From the NCBI GenBank assembly GCA_963669155.1, contig OZ022588.1, positions 5,464,991-5,528,990 on the forward strand: 64,000 bases of DNA, given 5' to 3'. The notes under the pieces are model-generated. The model made no database searches and was not told the origin of the DNA. It saw only the letters and a list, made by a program, of their open reading frames with translations. Position 1 is the stretch's first letter. Every line of letters starts with the position of its first letter. A program made the position numbers and the translations under genes. Positions 48,701 through 60,450 of this stretch are shown here, one piece after another. This DNA is from Arbacia lixula. Taxonomy: Eukaryota; Echinodermata; Echinoidea; Arbacioida; Arbaciidae.

Positions 48701-50879
48701 TTGAATCAAACAATTCTTTCATTTGAACCTTTCACATTTGCACAATGACTTCCTCAGGAGCTATGCTGCTGAGTTCCTCTCTATGGCCAGTGAAACGATG
48801 TGGAGGTTTGCTAACAATATGTTAATATGCAGGAAACAAAGACGTTTTCTATACACGAGACTGGGAATGACAAATTCTTTCTTACCAGCATTTGATGTAC
48901 GGATCACACCCTTCCAAGTCAAGACTAGATCATCAGCCATCGCCTTGATTTCTGAAAGGTTCAACAGGTTTGATAGAAAAAAAAGGTGAAAACATGCTTC
49001 AACCTGCTAAGACTGTGGTAGACTGTGATGACTGTGGTACAAAAGTTTTAAGAATCAATTTTTAGTCAGTCACCTCACGTTCAGTTGCATCTTCACCACA
49101 ATCTGGTGCGACAATGATTGTAAATTCTTTCCCCATTCAGAAATGCACACAAATGTACTATGCTAAAGAAGTTGGCAGATTGTGGACATAGCACGTAAAA
49201 ACAATATTGGCAAGTGCATAGAATTATGATATCAATTATACAAGAATATAAAGGTACGGCTTGAACATTTACATACCTTCTTCATCCGTTTTGCTAAAAG
49301 ACTTGATAATCTTGGCAGTATTGTTCTGTAAGGAAAGATGTAAAATGCAGAGGATTACACATATGATACTGTAAACAATTGCAAAGGAAATATTTTTAAA
49401 TGTTATAAAAAATACTGCTTAGTTGCATTGCAGGTAGGAGAAAATGAAATTGAACAGGAAATGTCATTTGAACTCACTCCAATTTGATGAAATTCATAGT
49501 TGCACCAATTTTTGCAGTTCTGACTTGTTCATGCTCCATGCTCTCACTACAGCAAAGTATTTGATCTCAACAACTACATGCAATGTACAAATAATATGTT
49601 GTAATATGCGAGGACACTGTAACACCATTACAAAGGATCTAATGAGTGGTACAAGAACAAAACGATTGAGTAGTCCACTGCTACTGTTGTTGATGACAAT
49701 AAATTAATAATTCTCATATTCTAGCATTGATTTGCCTCTGGAATATGTGTAAAAAAAAAATACATGTTCGATCTCACAAAAAGGGAAATGGATTTCTTTC
49801 TACAATGTACCTTCTTAAGTATATCTATCGTGACTGGAAGTTCCTTGAAGATCTTGATGAGCTCAAGAATGACTGGACTCTGTTCTGCATTCTTGGCATC
49901 TTGCAGCCATGTGTTGAGGAGGTCCCATCCGCCTTCCTCCATGAATCTAAGGTTTGAGTGAAGAGAAAGGGGCAAAGGTCAGAATAGATTCAACTCAATA
50001 AATGGTCATTACAACGACTTGTTGGCAGAAGTTGCAGAACTGACCAGAACAATAAAATCACTAATCAACTATTTCATAGGTACTTAGAATGTACGGGGAG
50101 GGGGATAGAAAGTGATAAGACACAGAGGCAGAGACAGAGACAGAGAGGGAAACACAACCATTAAAATATTGTGAGTAAATTTAGATATACTTAATCATCA
50201 ATGAAGAGTTTATCAATATGCTCCCTATCAATAGCAAATGTGTAATGTAATATTCCAAAGCCTGGACTCAAATATCATATGGTAATACTTACTTCTCCTT
50301 TACATCTTTCTCTTTCGTGGCTATAAGGATGTTGATGTAGATGCATCGACTGACCATTTTTCTTGCAGCTTTCATCAGTCTGTGTACAATACATACAGTA
50401 GAGGAAATAATACAGAAAGGTTTTAATTTATGATTTCAAAGTATTCTCCTTGCTAAGATCATTAAAAGCAAATCAATTAAGTTTTGTACACTGTATTCCA
50501 ATTTAATAGAATAAAATTGAGTTTAGTACACAATGTTTAGTAATATTGTCAATGTTACTCAAATGCCAGAGATATATATTGCATGGATCGTTGCAAAAAA
50601 TAGGTACCATGCAGGTAACATGAGTTTCTAGCATGTTAACACCTTGGTCAAATACACAATATTGGGGCCAGTAGTTAATATGCTTGTTAAAATTCACAAC
50701 TTTATAAGAAAACAAAACCGATGTTGAACCCCAAATAGTGAGTGGGTGGAGGAGGAGAGGTCAACTTACATGAGGAGTTTGGTGACCTCGTGGGGGCCTT
50801 TTATGCCCCCTTCTCTGGACAGGAGGGTCGACAGGGCCTTGAGAAGCTGGTTGGGATCTACAGCGTTGCTGACAGTAGC
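37777..50879 (-). CDS. PPP1R10: PPP1R10 / PNUTS, PP1 nuclear targeting subunit (18 exons, N-terminus tentative)
   Basis: PNUTS is a nuclear scaffold of the PTW/PP1 complex (with TOX4 and WDR82) that directs PP1 to Pol II and elongation factors and aids termination. Exons in transcript order: 50770-50879, 50293-50379, 49811-49946, 49277-49325, 48886-48951, 48072-48506, 47792-47900, 47022-47140, 46438-46571, 46000-46024, 45126-45395, 43510-43652, 42717-42920, 41774-42094, 41294-41393, 40780-40983, 39986-40171, 37777-37883. All are GT-AG and in phase, giving 934 aa (human about 940). Residues 1-150: TFIIS-N/LEDGF-type domain (VDPNQLLKAL, LMKAARKMVSRC, NNTAK, WKGVIR). Then a Lys/Glu/Ala-rich linker, TKFRSTG, KIKIIPAKHK, GFLDALNAPS. 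Near 490-494: PP1-docking KVRW, followed by DVYYFVLDETER. Next VNVNRVKDF, then Gly/Pro-rich exons and RGG-type repeats. The tail is a CCCH finger (C-x8-C-x5-C-x3-H). The start codon lies further upstream. Confidence 0.95.
38423..39851 (-). mobile_element. Helitron2/HINE-like element, copy 2, in the last PPP1R10 intron
   Basis: Inverted relative to copy 1 (23511-24978) and aligned end to end with it: 5' hairpin ATGCCTCCGCCAC/GTGGCCGGAGGCAT at the high-coordinate end, a short TCCG run (39778-39806), the same tandem core, GGCGGAGGCATA, the CGACTGC-GTG-GCAGTCG hairpin and a CTAG end followed by T. The TCCG microsatellite is much shorter than in copy 1. Non-autonomous, and in sense orientation relative to PPP1R10. 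Confidence 0.75.
42672..42710. repeat. (TG)n plus G-run next to a PPP1R10 splice donor
   Basis: On the transcribed (minus) strand this reads GTGAGTTGACC, then a C run, then (CA)n, beginning within about 10 bases of the donor of the 204-nt exon 42717-42920. CA repeats bind hnRNP L. The exon is symmetric (phase 0-0), so it can be skipped in frame. Confidence 0.8.
44562..44835. repeat. degenerate minisatellite, about 50-60 bp x 5, PPP1R10 intron
   Basis: Units follow the pattern TTAATAATGGTGCCAAAATG, then an A/G-rich bridge, then TTTCACATCAATATGATTTCT, repeated about five times with substitutions and small indels. Lies in the intron between exons 45126-45395 and 43510-43652. Non-coding. Confidence 0.85.
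44856..45091. mobile_element. foldback element with about 45-bp arms next to exon 45126-45395
   Basis: Left arm 44856-44901 (TTGCCATTTGGTCCAATCCC, then GGTCCACTCGCCATTTCGT) is inverted at 45047-45091 (GACGAAATGGTGAGTGGACC, then GGGATTGGACCAAATGGCAA). The interior carries a telomere-like TTAGGGTTAGGG stretch (44926-44937). The right arm ends only 35 bases from the exon's splice donor. MITE-like, no coding. Confidence 0.8.
46222..46428. repeat. 59-bp tandem repeat, about 3.4 copies, PPP1R10 intron
   Basis: Units beginning CAGAGCCTGCTGAATCTC start at 46291, 46350 and 46409, and a more diverged unit precedes them (CAGCACCTGCTGAATCTC). The array ends 5 bases from the GTAAGAT donor of exon 46438-46571. 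Identity between units is near complete, so the array is young and probably length-polymorphic. Confidence 0.9.
47335..47680. repeat. interspersed repeat with ATTGCAACTC/TTTGTAATACAGGG blocks
   Basis: Related to 3050-3345 and 29185-29345. Blocks include GGGTCCTGTACAATAAAG, CAACTTGCAATAAATATTGA, CAATTGCAACTCGTTCTTTG, TAATACAGGGCC and AAGGAGTTATGATTGG. Within the PPP1R10 intron upstream of exon 47022-47140. No coding. Confidence 0.5.
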
Positions 50880-51029
50880 CTACAGGAAGAGAACAAGAAT
50901 GTCAAGTTAACATGTAACGTGAGTCGTTTCACTACCAGTCCTTGAAAACCCCTTTGGCTTACTGCACGTTATCATGTTAGGCAAAATACATGTCATATTT
51001 CTGCTAAATAGCTTTTAACATTACAATGA

Positions 51030-51232
51030 CATACTGTATACACCATATATTTTGCGGAGGTTTTATTTTCGGGAATTGCACGAGTTGGGTGCTATATTCA
51101 CGAATTTAACGTGCACGAGCACATGTACTAATAGAACTGGTACTCGCGATTTTACCAATCGCAAAATTGTCAAGAGGTCATGATTCGCGAATAATAAGAC
51201 TTATGAAATATATGGCGTTTCAGTTTATCATG
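51030..51232. mobile_element. foldback MITE, CATATATTT ends
   Basis: The left end ACTGTATACACCATATATTT faces the inverse right end AAATATATGGCGTTTCAGTT. Inner arms pair around TTTTGCG and TTCGCGAATAAT. About 200 bp, no coding. Lies upstream of the first confident PPP1R10 exon. Confidence 0.6.
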
Positions 51233-52736
51233 CTGCTTGCGTTCATCTTACAACATACATTTCCGTTCTTTGAAGTAAATTTCTTCCTTGGAGCATCATA
51301 AGGGTAATTTTAGGGTCACATTTCTTGGATTCTCCTATGAGTTAATTTCATTCATGAAGAGGTACAAGAAGATATCATTCTCTGCTTTCACAATGCAGCC
51401 ATTATGAACTCTGGAGATATTTAATGATAGTGACAGGACATAATTTGATTTTATCTCAAGAGGAAGTTACAGAAACCCTTTCAACTCCCTCCCATATACT
51501 TTTATTGATGACTGCTTCATATAAACTGGGAATTTTACCCGATTACACCTCTGTAATCAACACCAGAAGTGAGAGAATTGGAATGACCATGCCACCTGCA
51601 ATTGGCTATATGACGCTCAAAAGAGGATAACGGGTCAAAGGACATGAATGCATATTGCAAGAATAAACACAGGCAGCATGGCATATCATGGAAATATCCA
51701 TTTACTTGTGGCCAAAATATATGCTTTCTTGATAGACTGAGAAACAAATACTCATATACAAAGGATGACATGAACATGTGAAAAAGAACGAAAGAGAGAA
51801 GATATAATCACATTTCAGTGTTAATATAATAGTTATGATTGCTCAAGTGATAAGGAGGCCTTACAAATATTTCATTAGACATTAATCTCCTGTACACATG
51901 CTTTGGGAGTGTAATTTGGAGTCGTCAGTTTTGAAACAACATTTTTGATAGTTGCTTTGTTGTCATTCATGCATTTGTTTATGTCTGACCAGGGACATGA
52001 GAGAGATGTCCCTGGTCTGACAATGGCAAATGTGTGTTCTTCAATCCTGGTTTTTACACTTCAGGGGAAATCCCTCTGCCCCCACCCACATCCACCCACA
52101 AATATGTTCGGTTTAGTCAGAATTTGAAGGACAGTGACAAAAACATGAAATAACAAAATCTGGGGACCCAGGGGCCCAGTATGGTATATTTAACCCTTTA
52201 TGTCCCAAACTACTGCCCTATGGGATTATATGTATTATATCGAGATTCAGGAAAGTCAGACTGCGATCTGTGTAAAGGACATCTACTGAAATTAACAGGC
52301 CATATGGACTGGGGTAAAGCAACTGCATTTTTTTTAAGCTTCAAGGGTCAAGCACATATATATCAAGCTGCATCCCCAATGGATTACTTTAATAATCCTT
52401 TCATAAATTTGCATACTAGCTATTACAAGCTTGCAAAGATTCCTTTAAAATCAAATTTTTATAATTTTGTTTATGATCGTGCCTTAAAAAAATTTGGACA
52501 TGTCCACCAAAAAGCTTGGATTTGAAATGTACGTAAGTTCAATAAAAAGAATATTAACTATGATGTATGCACATGTTTTTATCCATAATGACTCGAAAGT
52601 CCATTAACACAAATGTTTTCTTTATGATGTAAATATATCAAGACTTCCCGAAAAATTTGTGGGCATATGGAAATTTTTCAAATTTGTTACAAATCTGGTC
52701 ATTTTCAAATAAAGGTCAGATATATACATTTACATT

Positions 52737-52945
52737 TATGGGGCTCATTAAAAACATGTCCCCTAATCACATAAAGATAATGACATTTATACACTACATG
52801 TACTGGGGCTCATCAAACAGTGTCCCCTTATTTTTTGCATTTACTAATCCTACTCTATCTCTTTGGGGCTCATTTTTTTTCGTCCCCTTATATTTACCTT
52901 ATTTAGTGTTTATAAATGGGGCTCATACTTGTCCCCTTATTAACA
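52737..52945. repeat. four irregular units of GGGGCTCAT...GTCCCCTTAT
   Basis: Four times, GGGGCTCAT is followed 6 to 11 bases later by GTCCCCTTA (GTCCCCTAA in the first), so each unit forms a GGGG/CCCC mini-hairpin with an AT-rich spacer of variable length before the next. The pattern is conserved where the spacers are not. I do not recognise the family. Confidence 0.75.
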
Positions 52946-55900
52946 TTAATGTAATGGGAATACATTCATATGGAGCAATTTGAAGACCACCACCTCCAAA
53001 AAGAAAAGCAAAAATTTAAGATCAATAAAAGAAGTACCCTAAATATATAACAAAAGAAATAACACTGCCCAACCAGCACATATGACTACGAAAGAAATTA
53101 AATCTGATTTTAATATGCAGTGATTATTATTAAGCACATGCAAGGAGGTTGAATCCCTACATGTACCTTTCTAATGTCTCCCTTTTGGTCCTATTGTGCA
53201 TGTTTATTAAACAGCCCATGTGAAATTCACCCACTCTATATACTTGTTGCACAGCGCACCAGTAATTTTTTTTGTGTGTGTTATTGCATTAGTGCGTACA
53301 GTTAAGAAGTATTTTCTCTCCGGAATGTCCCTCTATCTGATTGTAATTTCTTACGAATTGTGACAAAGTTTTGTGGTCAAAACAGTTGTTTCTAGAATAT
53401 AAATATTGTACTAATTAAATCACAATCACCCTTTCATAAATATAATTGTTTTAGTCTTTCAAGTTATGTTTATGTTGACCAAATTCTCTCCCCTTATTTT
53501 TTCATCAGTTTGCCTGATGAACCTTTTCCCCTTTACACAAATCAAATTTTGAATACAGAATATGTTGCCTAGATAATCATATCTCATAGAGTTAACAGGA
53601 AATCATCATGTGATAGATTTAGTTTTGTTCTTCATGCATTATTTTACATCACTAACTAAAGTTTTATATTTCACAAACTTGACCTTCATGTTGTTATTGT
53701 GATGCATAAAATGTTTGATAGAATATGGTAATGCTTGCCAAAAATATGACAATACATGTACTGTACATGAATTCCTGCGCACAGTTGAATGCCAGTAATG
53801 TGCACAAGCTACAACCCATGCCAGTTCAGTATTTCAACATTTCCTTTGAGGTATCCAGCGAAATGGAAGGGGGTGGGTGGGGGCAGGCTACCTGCATTAT
53901 TCAGTAGTGTTGGGATTAGACCTTACCTATGGTAACCTTACATATACCCTCGAGTTCATGGAACCTAAAATTTATCAATTGTCCTGTCAAAGAACCAAGT
54001 TTTTAATGAAGCATGGCAATCCCCCCCCCCCCCCCGTTTTATTTCGAACATTCAATGTAGAGATTTTACCATGATATTTTACCTTCCTGATGTCAAATGT
54101 ACTAATTTAATTGCCATAAATGTTGCGATTTACCTTGACCTATGTAGCCTTTTGTAATCCAAATTGTATGATTTGTCCATTAACTTTTAGGAAAGCATTT
54201 TACATTGAAAGGGACAGTAATATAGCTGTTACAGTTTTATAAAATTTGGTTGAATATTCGTTAAAATTGGATAACATGGATTAACAGACAACCCAGAAAA
54301 CATAAGGTCACTGGCCAATGTGGCACATGAAAGAAGGTTGGAATTAGGCACCTCTCCAGATTATTAAGCCTTATACATTGTATTTAGGAATTATAAACAA
54401 TGTCACAATTTTCAGATGATACATTAAAAATGTTGAATTCTTTTCTGAATTTCTGAGAACTCTAAAATGATTATTCTTATTCTTATCATTATTTTATTTA
54501 TTTTGTTGCTTCTTTGAACAAAAATACAGTCTCTATTAAAGTTTATTGAAACAGGGCTTCACACTAATCTTTTTTCAAAGGGGGTCTGGATGTCCGTTTT
54601 AGGGTTATGTGTTAAATCTTCTATAAATTCAGGGTCTGGAGTTCTGATTTGAGCTCCTTCTAGTGCTCTACTCTATGAAAAGTGGGCCAGGCATCAACTA
54701 TCTGATTGAATTCTGAATTCTCTTTTTGCATGCAAACTTGAAATGATATGTACTGTGTTCTTGCTACATGTATTATCCTAGCAAAGCCTTTACCACTAAT
54801 TCAGTTTCAAAGCAAGATGAGACAGGGGGGATAGGAAAGAAGAGATGCGCATGAAACAAACAATGGACAAGTTGGCATACCACTACTGCCTGTAACTTTT
54901 AAATCAAGTTTAGCGAGACCTTCACTTTCAACACACACAAACAAGTACACATACACAGAAACACACTCCATTTCACAATCTCATAATCTCTCTTGATTAC
55001 CGGTATTACCGTTAAACTTTCCAGATGTAATTGTTGCAAATAGGAACATTAGCTACTATTTTTAAGACTTGGAAAAAGAAAAAGATCCCCCCCCCCCTAA
55101 AAAAAAAATGTATGAAAAACTATTTGTGTACTAAGTGTCCTTCACATGAATTTGATCCCTACAAAGAATTAAGTGATTTTTTTTTTTAATTGTTGGTGTT
55201 TAGTATTAATCTTTATGTACCCATCCCCAATTTAATGTTATCAGATGCAAACATATCACTCAAAAGTAACAGTTTTCATGTCGTTTATCTACAGCAAAAT
55301 AATCTGTCCTGGGGTTGGGTGGACATGATAAAACTTGGTACACTTAATGAACCACCGATATGCTGTATTTCATACATGTGATCTAGTATATGTATGCACA
55401 TGCACTATTTGAAGCACATTTTCACAATTTTGCTGAAAATAGCTGGTTATTGGGCAATTATGTAAAAAGTATTTGTTCATACATGTACATGTATTGGTAT
55501 TGATAATATTACAAATGTACCATTACTGTCTATTAGGAAACTGTTTCCATAACTGCATAGCTGCCAACTATTCAAGGCCCACATTTCCCAAATACGGCCC
55601 ACTACCATTATAAACAAGATACACAAATTTGTCAGGGGGCATTTCAAATATGTGCAAACCTAGATGTTAAAAATGGGGGAGGACTGTTCCAATGTATTTT
55701 GTATTCCATCTTCATGAAAAAGAAAGATAAGAAGGAATCCATGATCGTGTATTAGGGTGACGGGCCAGAAAAACAAATTATACCTCAGGCCAATTTATGG
55801 CATGGTCTACATGATATTAACTCATGTTGTTCCTTTTTTAACCGGGTCCCAATAGAGTAATTGTTAACGAGGGTGATGATAACATCATAAGCACTTGTTT

Positions 55901-56097
55901 TCCAATCCCAGGTTGTATTTCCAAGTGTGTTTAAGTTTGGAGCAGCTCTTTTGATTTGTTAGGTGTATTCAACACCAATAGATCAGGTGATCACCATGCA
56001 AAATGTGCTGGATACATTGTCCAAATTAAAGAATTGAGCAAAAAGATCTCTTTCACAATCACAACTAAACAAAGTTTGGAAATAAATAAATACACTG

Positions 56098-56310
56098 CAG
56101 AGCTGCCAACATTGAAATTCAACAATCAGGAAGATTTGGTAAATTTCGTCAGAAATCAGGGAGATGTCCATCAAATACATACAACCTAATGACAATAATC
56201 TATCAACATTCAGGGAGATTGGGTGATATGATGAAATCCAATGCAGTATTATTGGTCCACTTTCAGGGAGTCTCCTGCAAAATCAGGGAGATTTCGCAGC
56301 TCTGACACTG
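56098..56310. repeat. interspersed repeat, GGGAGATTGGGTGATGTGATG family, copy 2
   Basis: Homologous to 35845-36135, with blocks AGCTGCCAACATTGAAATTC, AATCAGGAAGATTTGG, AGGGAGATGTCC, GGGAGATTGGGTGATATGATG and TTCGCAGCTCTGACACTG. Begins and ends with AGCTGCCAAC and GCAGCTCTG, possibly its termini. Confidence 0.65.
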
Positions 56311-56599
56311 TACAGAGGTCCTTTATATCCTTTGTACCAAGTATATGTACATGTATTCATTTTACTTCACAGGGTTTTGAGTGTGCACGTTCATGTTAAA
56401 TCACTAACTTCACTTTCAGTATGTATGTTATTCGTACAAAAAATCAAATATTTTTTAAAACTCAAATTTATGAAGTGATTAAGCTCTTTTTTTTTTCATT
56501 TTCATTTGAATAAAAATGATCACTTCATATGATTCAATCACATGATTCATTTACCATTTTGATTCAAAGTAGATATCAATATATTCTGATACAGAATAC

Positions 56600-56685
56600 A
56601 TGAACAACTGGACTAGTATGGACTGGCAGAGGCAGGGCGGCTTGGGTGAGGGGGGATTGGTACGTGCTCCAAGAAGACTTGGTAC
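56600..56685 (-). CDS. PPP1R10: tentative PPP1R10 upstream coding exon
   Basis: A good acceptor (TTTCTCCTTTACAG) opens a frame beginning TKSSWSTYQ and ending PVVH. Phase in is 1 and phase out is 0 if the GTATTC at 56594-56599 is used as donor; that matches the phase-0 start of exon 50770-50879. The donor is weak and the peptide matches nothing I recognise, so this could be a coincidence or a non-coding exon. Confidence 0.3.
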
Positions 56686-56794
56686 CTGTAAAGGAGAAAT
56701 AAGAAGAAAAGAATAAAAAGATGGGATTAGAAGAATTATAAAGACAAATATTCAACATGTGTGTATACTATTTGGGCAATCTCCAAAACGCATA

Positions 56795-56942
56795 GAGGAA
56801 AGTTATCCCACAATGCACAGCGCAGCTACATTCAGATTTTTTCTCGCAGTCATGTCTGCTTCCTGTCTCGTATACATGTGACAGGACATGACTGCAAAAT
56901 CCGGATGTGGCTGCGCACTGCAATATGGGATGACTTTCCCCT
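56795..56942. mobile_element. 148-bp palindrome, about 60-bp arms
   Basis: Left arm (GGAAAGTTATCCCACAATGC, then GCGCAGCTACATTC, then CGCAGTCATGTC) is inverted on the right (GACATGACTGCA, then GGATGTGGCTGCGCA, then GGGATGACTTTCC). The short centre contains CTCGTATACATGTG. MITE-like foldback without coding. Confidence 0.8.
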
Positions 56943-58165
56943 ATATTCTGTGAGGATTCCATATTTGGTTATGTTACATTTTTTGGTGCCCTACACAATT
57001 TACATGGGTTGGTGCTGTGAGACAATGCACCAATTTTATCTTTTAATTTCATTAGTGTTCATACAGGTAAGCTGGACATACATGTACTTTGCTGAATCAA
57101 AATAAAATGACACAGGAAATGACAGAAGACATGGTAAAAGATAACCAGTCTTTGCCTAAAATGAGATGCATCTGGAACAGAGTGTTAATCACATACATGT
57201 AATTGCTAGAGTAACAGCAAGTGATAAAACATGCAACAAAAACACTTAAATGGTATAGTTCGCCCAGGTATGTGTTATGGAAGGATGTGAAGCAACTTTC
57301 TTTCTTTGAACCCATGTGTGGCACCACAGAAAAATTATGTGGTCTCAGCATGTGCTTTTCAGGTGTTTTAATAATGACAATTAGGATTGCGTAGCAACGG
57401 TTTCTCAGAGAGAACAAAAGAAATGAAAGTCTTATTTCGCTTGTCCAGTTCTGTTGGTGATAGTACTTTTTGGTTTCGCTGATCTCTTCACTCCTCACAG
57501 TAGTAACGCATGATCAATATTTTGAGTACGCGCGAAATAAAAATGTGTTACACTCGGACTATCGATTGACTAACACTAGCTCCTACTATTATGCTCAAGT
57601 TGTTTCTCCTTCCTAACACAACCCTGGTTCGCCCATTCAAATCTATTTTTAAATGCAAAATCATTTCCTTTTCAAACTGCACCTTTAAAATAGCCAGATA
57701 ATTAAGTTCAAGGTTAAACCCCCAAATGACACTTAACAAGAAATATTTCACTGGATTTCTTTACAATGTGGTGTTTCTTTTCTACTTCTCATCTTTCTGT
57801 TCATATGCAATACCTGCTTTACTGTAACTTGTCACAAAGATGAGACAAAGAAAACAAAAAGGTTAGAAAGAAATTCAGTAAAATAATTCTAGTTAATAAT
57901 GTCATTCTCTAGCCTTCTAGAAAAATATTAAGACCTGAAAAAACATTTTCTTCATTATATCATAAATATCATGCAATATAAATATAGAAATATTATTTCA
58001 AGGACATACACATGGTAGACATTTCCACAACTGAAACATTATATAGTATTAACAACTGTGGAAGATTTCATTAAACAAGTACATGACCAACTTATTCAAT
58101 TCAACAAGTTTTCTTTTCTACTTTGACCCCAAATGAAATCACACTGATACTTAATCTCCACTTAC

Positions 58166-58196
58166 AGTCGTAGTTTGGAGCAACTTTGGCCAACAT
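58166..58196 (-). CDS. PPP1R10: tentative PPP1R10 start exon (10 codons plus 1 base)
   Basis: An ATG in fair context (ACCATGT) begins MLAKVAPNYD and ends at a GTAAGTGG donor in phase 1, which fits the phase-1 entry of candidate exon 56600-56685. Human PNUTS has only about five residues before the VDPNQLL-equivalent, so a longer start is unusual. Supported by splice signals and phase only. Confidence 0.3.
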
Positions 58197-58483
58197 GGTA
58201 CCAAATCATTAAAAACTACAAAAATTTGAATATGTGCAGCAAAAATTGCATCAATAGTGCACAAATAGTTAAATGTAAAATTGATAAAATACTATGTATT
58301 GAAACATTCACAACATACTCATTTGTCAGATTTTCTTCTTTGTGTGCTTGTACAATTCCATAAATTGCCCTTTTTTCTGATTTTGATTAATAAATCCTTT
58401 TCCTCGAGGTGTGTGTGTAAAAATGTGTCTAAAATGCACAGGAAAAAAGAAGAAGAATTGTACACAACATATGGGATAGCACC

Positions 58484-58630
58484 TCGAATGTGACCTGAAA
58501 AAAATCATACAGTACATGTAACTATCTTATCCCTTGACAGATTTTCATCAAACCTTCACTAATACGTTTCTTTTAAGTGTCTACTTTTATTTAAACAAAC
58601 TTAATATCAGGGTGAATTATCCCTTGAAGC
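58484..58630. mobile_element. family C MITE, right half
   Basis: Matches the right arm of 14421-14904: CACCTCGAATGTGACCTGAA, CTTATCCCTTGACAGATTTT, CATCAAACCTTCACTAATAC and the terminal CAGGGTGAATTATCCCTTGA. The left arm is missing or too decayed to see. Confidence 0.65.
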
Positions 58631-58698
58631 AAAATTCAGTCATATATTTCTCAAATCAAGAGGTAAGCAGAAAACTTTCACAATTTGATCTTGACCTA

Positions 58699-58907
58699 CA
58701 CTACAGCTCAAAGGAATTGGCATAGGGAAAGGGAGAAAAGGGGAGGGGCCTCAATTTTAAACTGCGTTATACTTTGTCCAGTTCAGCATAAAACATGATG
58801 CTTTGTAGGCTAAAGCATCATGTTTTATGCTGAACTGGACATAGTATGGTAAAAAACTGAGGCTCCTTCCCTTTCCCTATAGATGCCAATTCCTTTGAGC
58901 TGCAGTG
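58699..58907. mobile_element. foldback MITE, family A, copy 3
   Basis: Left end CACTACAGCTCAAAGGAATT, right end the inverse ending AGCTGCAGTG, with TA on both sides (58697-58698, 58908-58909). The centre is a near-perfect hairpin around CAGCATAAAACATGATGCTT. About 209 bp. Confidence 0.88.
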
Positions 58908-59094
58908 TATGAACCAGAATAATCTGACCATCAATGTAATCAAGTTTGACAAAATGTGGTCATATATTATTCATATTGACCAAATTAAGAGACAATTTTG
59001 AATTTGACCTTCTTGACCACACTTCATCATTGTATAGTTTCACAAAATTTGGTGATTTCTGAAGTAAATGCCAAAATGGCGGTCCACATAAACG

Positions 59095-59600
59095 GTCGCA
59101 GTTCGATATTCCGAAAGTTCGTTATTCCAAAGGGTCATGATTCCGAAACACGTAAATTGCCCATACCTCGATGCTCGTTAGTCCGAAAACGAAAAAGAGT
59201 TTGTTAATCCCAGCATTTGTGGCATTATTCCGAAGGTTCGTTAATCCGAAAATAAAATAGGGTTCGTTATTCCGAAGGTTCGTTAATCCGAAAAAGAAAT
59301 GTTCGTTTCTCCAAAGGTTCATTAATCTGAAAACAAAATAAGGTTCATTTTCACGAAGGTTCGTTAATCCGAAAACGAAAGGGTTCGTTTTACCGAAGGT
59401 TCGTTAATAAGATTTGAAACTGATTTCTTTTTGGGTTTAACGAACCTTCGGAATAACGAACCTGATTTCTTTCTCGGACTCACAAACCTTCAGAATAACT
59501 AACCTTATTTTGTTTTCGGACTCACGAACCTTCGAAATAGTGAACCTTGGGCATAACGAACCTTCAGAGTATTTGAACCTTCGGTATAACGAGTGCTCCC
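59095..59600. repeat. TTCGTTAATCCGAA repeat foldback
   Basis: From 59095 to about 59410 variants of GGTTCGTTAATCCGAAAA and GTTCGTTATTCCGAAGG repeat roughly every 20-40 bases. From about 59438 to 59600 the inverse appears (AACGAACCTTCGGAATAACG). The whole can fold into a long imperfect hairpin with many alternative registers. No coding capacity. Confidence 0.85.
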
Positions 59601-60450
59601 CCCTTGTTCAATGCCAATGAACATGTACACATTTATTCAAAGAATTGAATGTTTCACAGAGACTATAGCTGGGAATTTTTTTTGAGCACATTGGCCAATT
59701 TGCCTATAATTGCATTATGTCTTTGGACATTTTGACAATTACATTATGTCTTTGGAAATTTTGGGGGCTCTTTTAAGCATTTCGGGGCAATATCACCCTG
59801 TGCCCCCATGTATTTTTCCCCCTGGACTACATGTATATAGCTTTTATAATCTTTGTTTAACTTGCACTCTCCATAGTGATAACATTGATTTCTCAATCTG
59901 TTAGATAATAATAGGGGAAAACATTGAACACACATAACAAATTTTAACATTTTGCACATATACATGTACACACAATTAGTTACTGTTAATTTTGGCCTTG
60001 CTCCACATGAGTATGACACAACACGGAAAGCCATCTCACAAATTACATTTTCTTCTTTACATCCTGATTCATGGTCATTTTCAATCGTAATAATTCATAA
60101 AAAACTTGTTCATCACCATCTAATCTTTTCCAATCCACCCCATAGTCGTAATACAAGAAACGTAATGCTAAAATGAATCTGGCATTATTAAGTGTTAATG
60201 TATGTCAACAAAATGTTAAGATGTGGCCCATCTCCCCGAAAGATACTTTCTAACATGATCAGTTCCCAAAATTGACCTTTCAAATTGTCACCTGACCTTA
60301 CAGATGAATCATACCTTCAGGCAAAACATGCCACCATGCACTATATGCAGCTATACAGAGATATATTGTAGGCCTTATGCATAAGCAATTCAAAATCTTC
60401 ATTTAATGATTCAAAATATTTAATGACAAACCTTGCAGAAGAAAAAAGTT

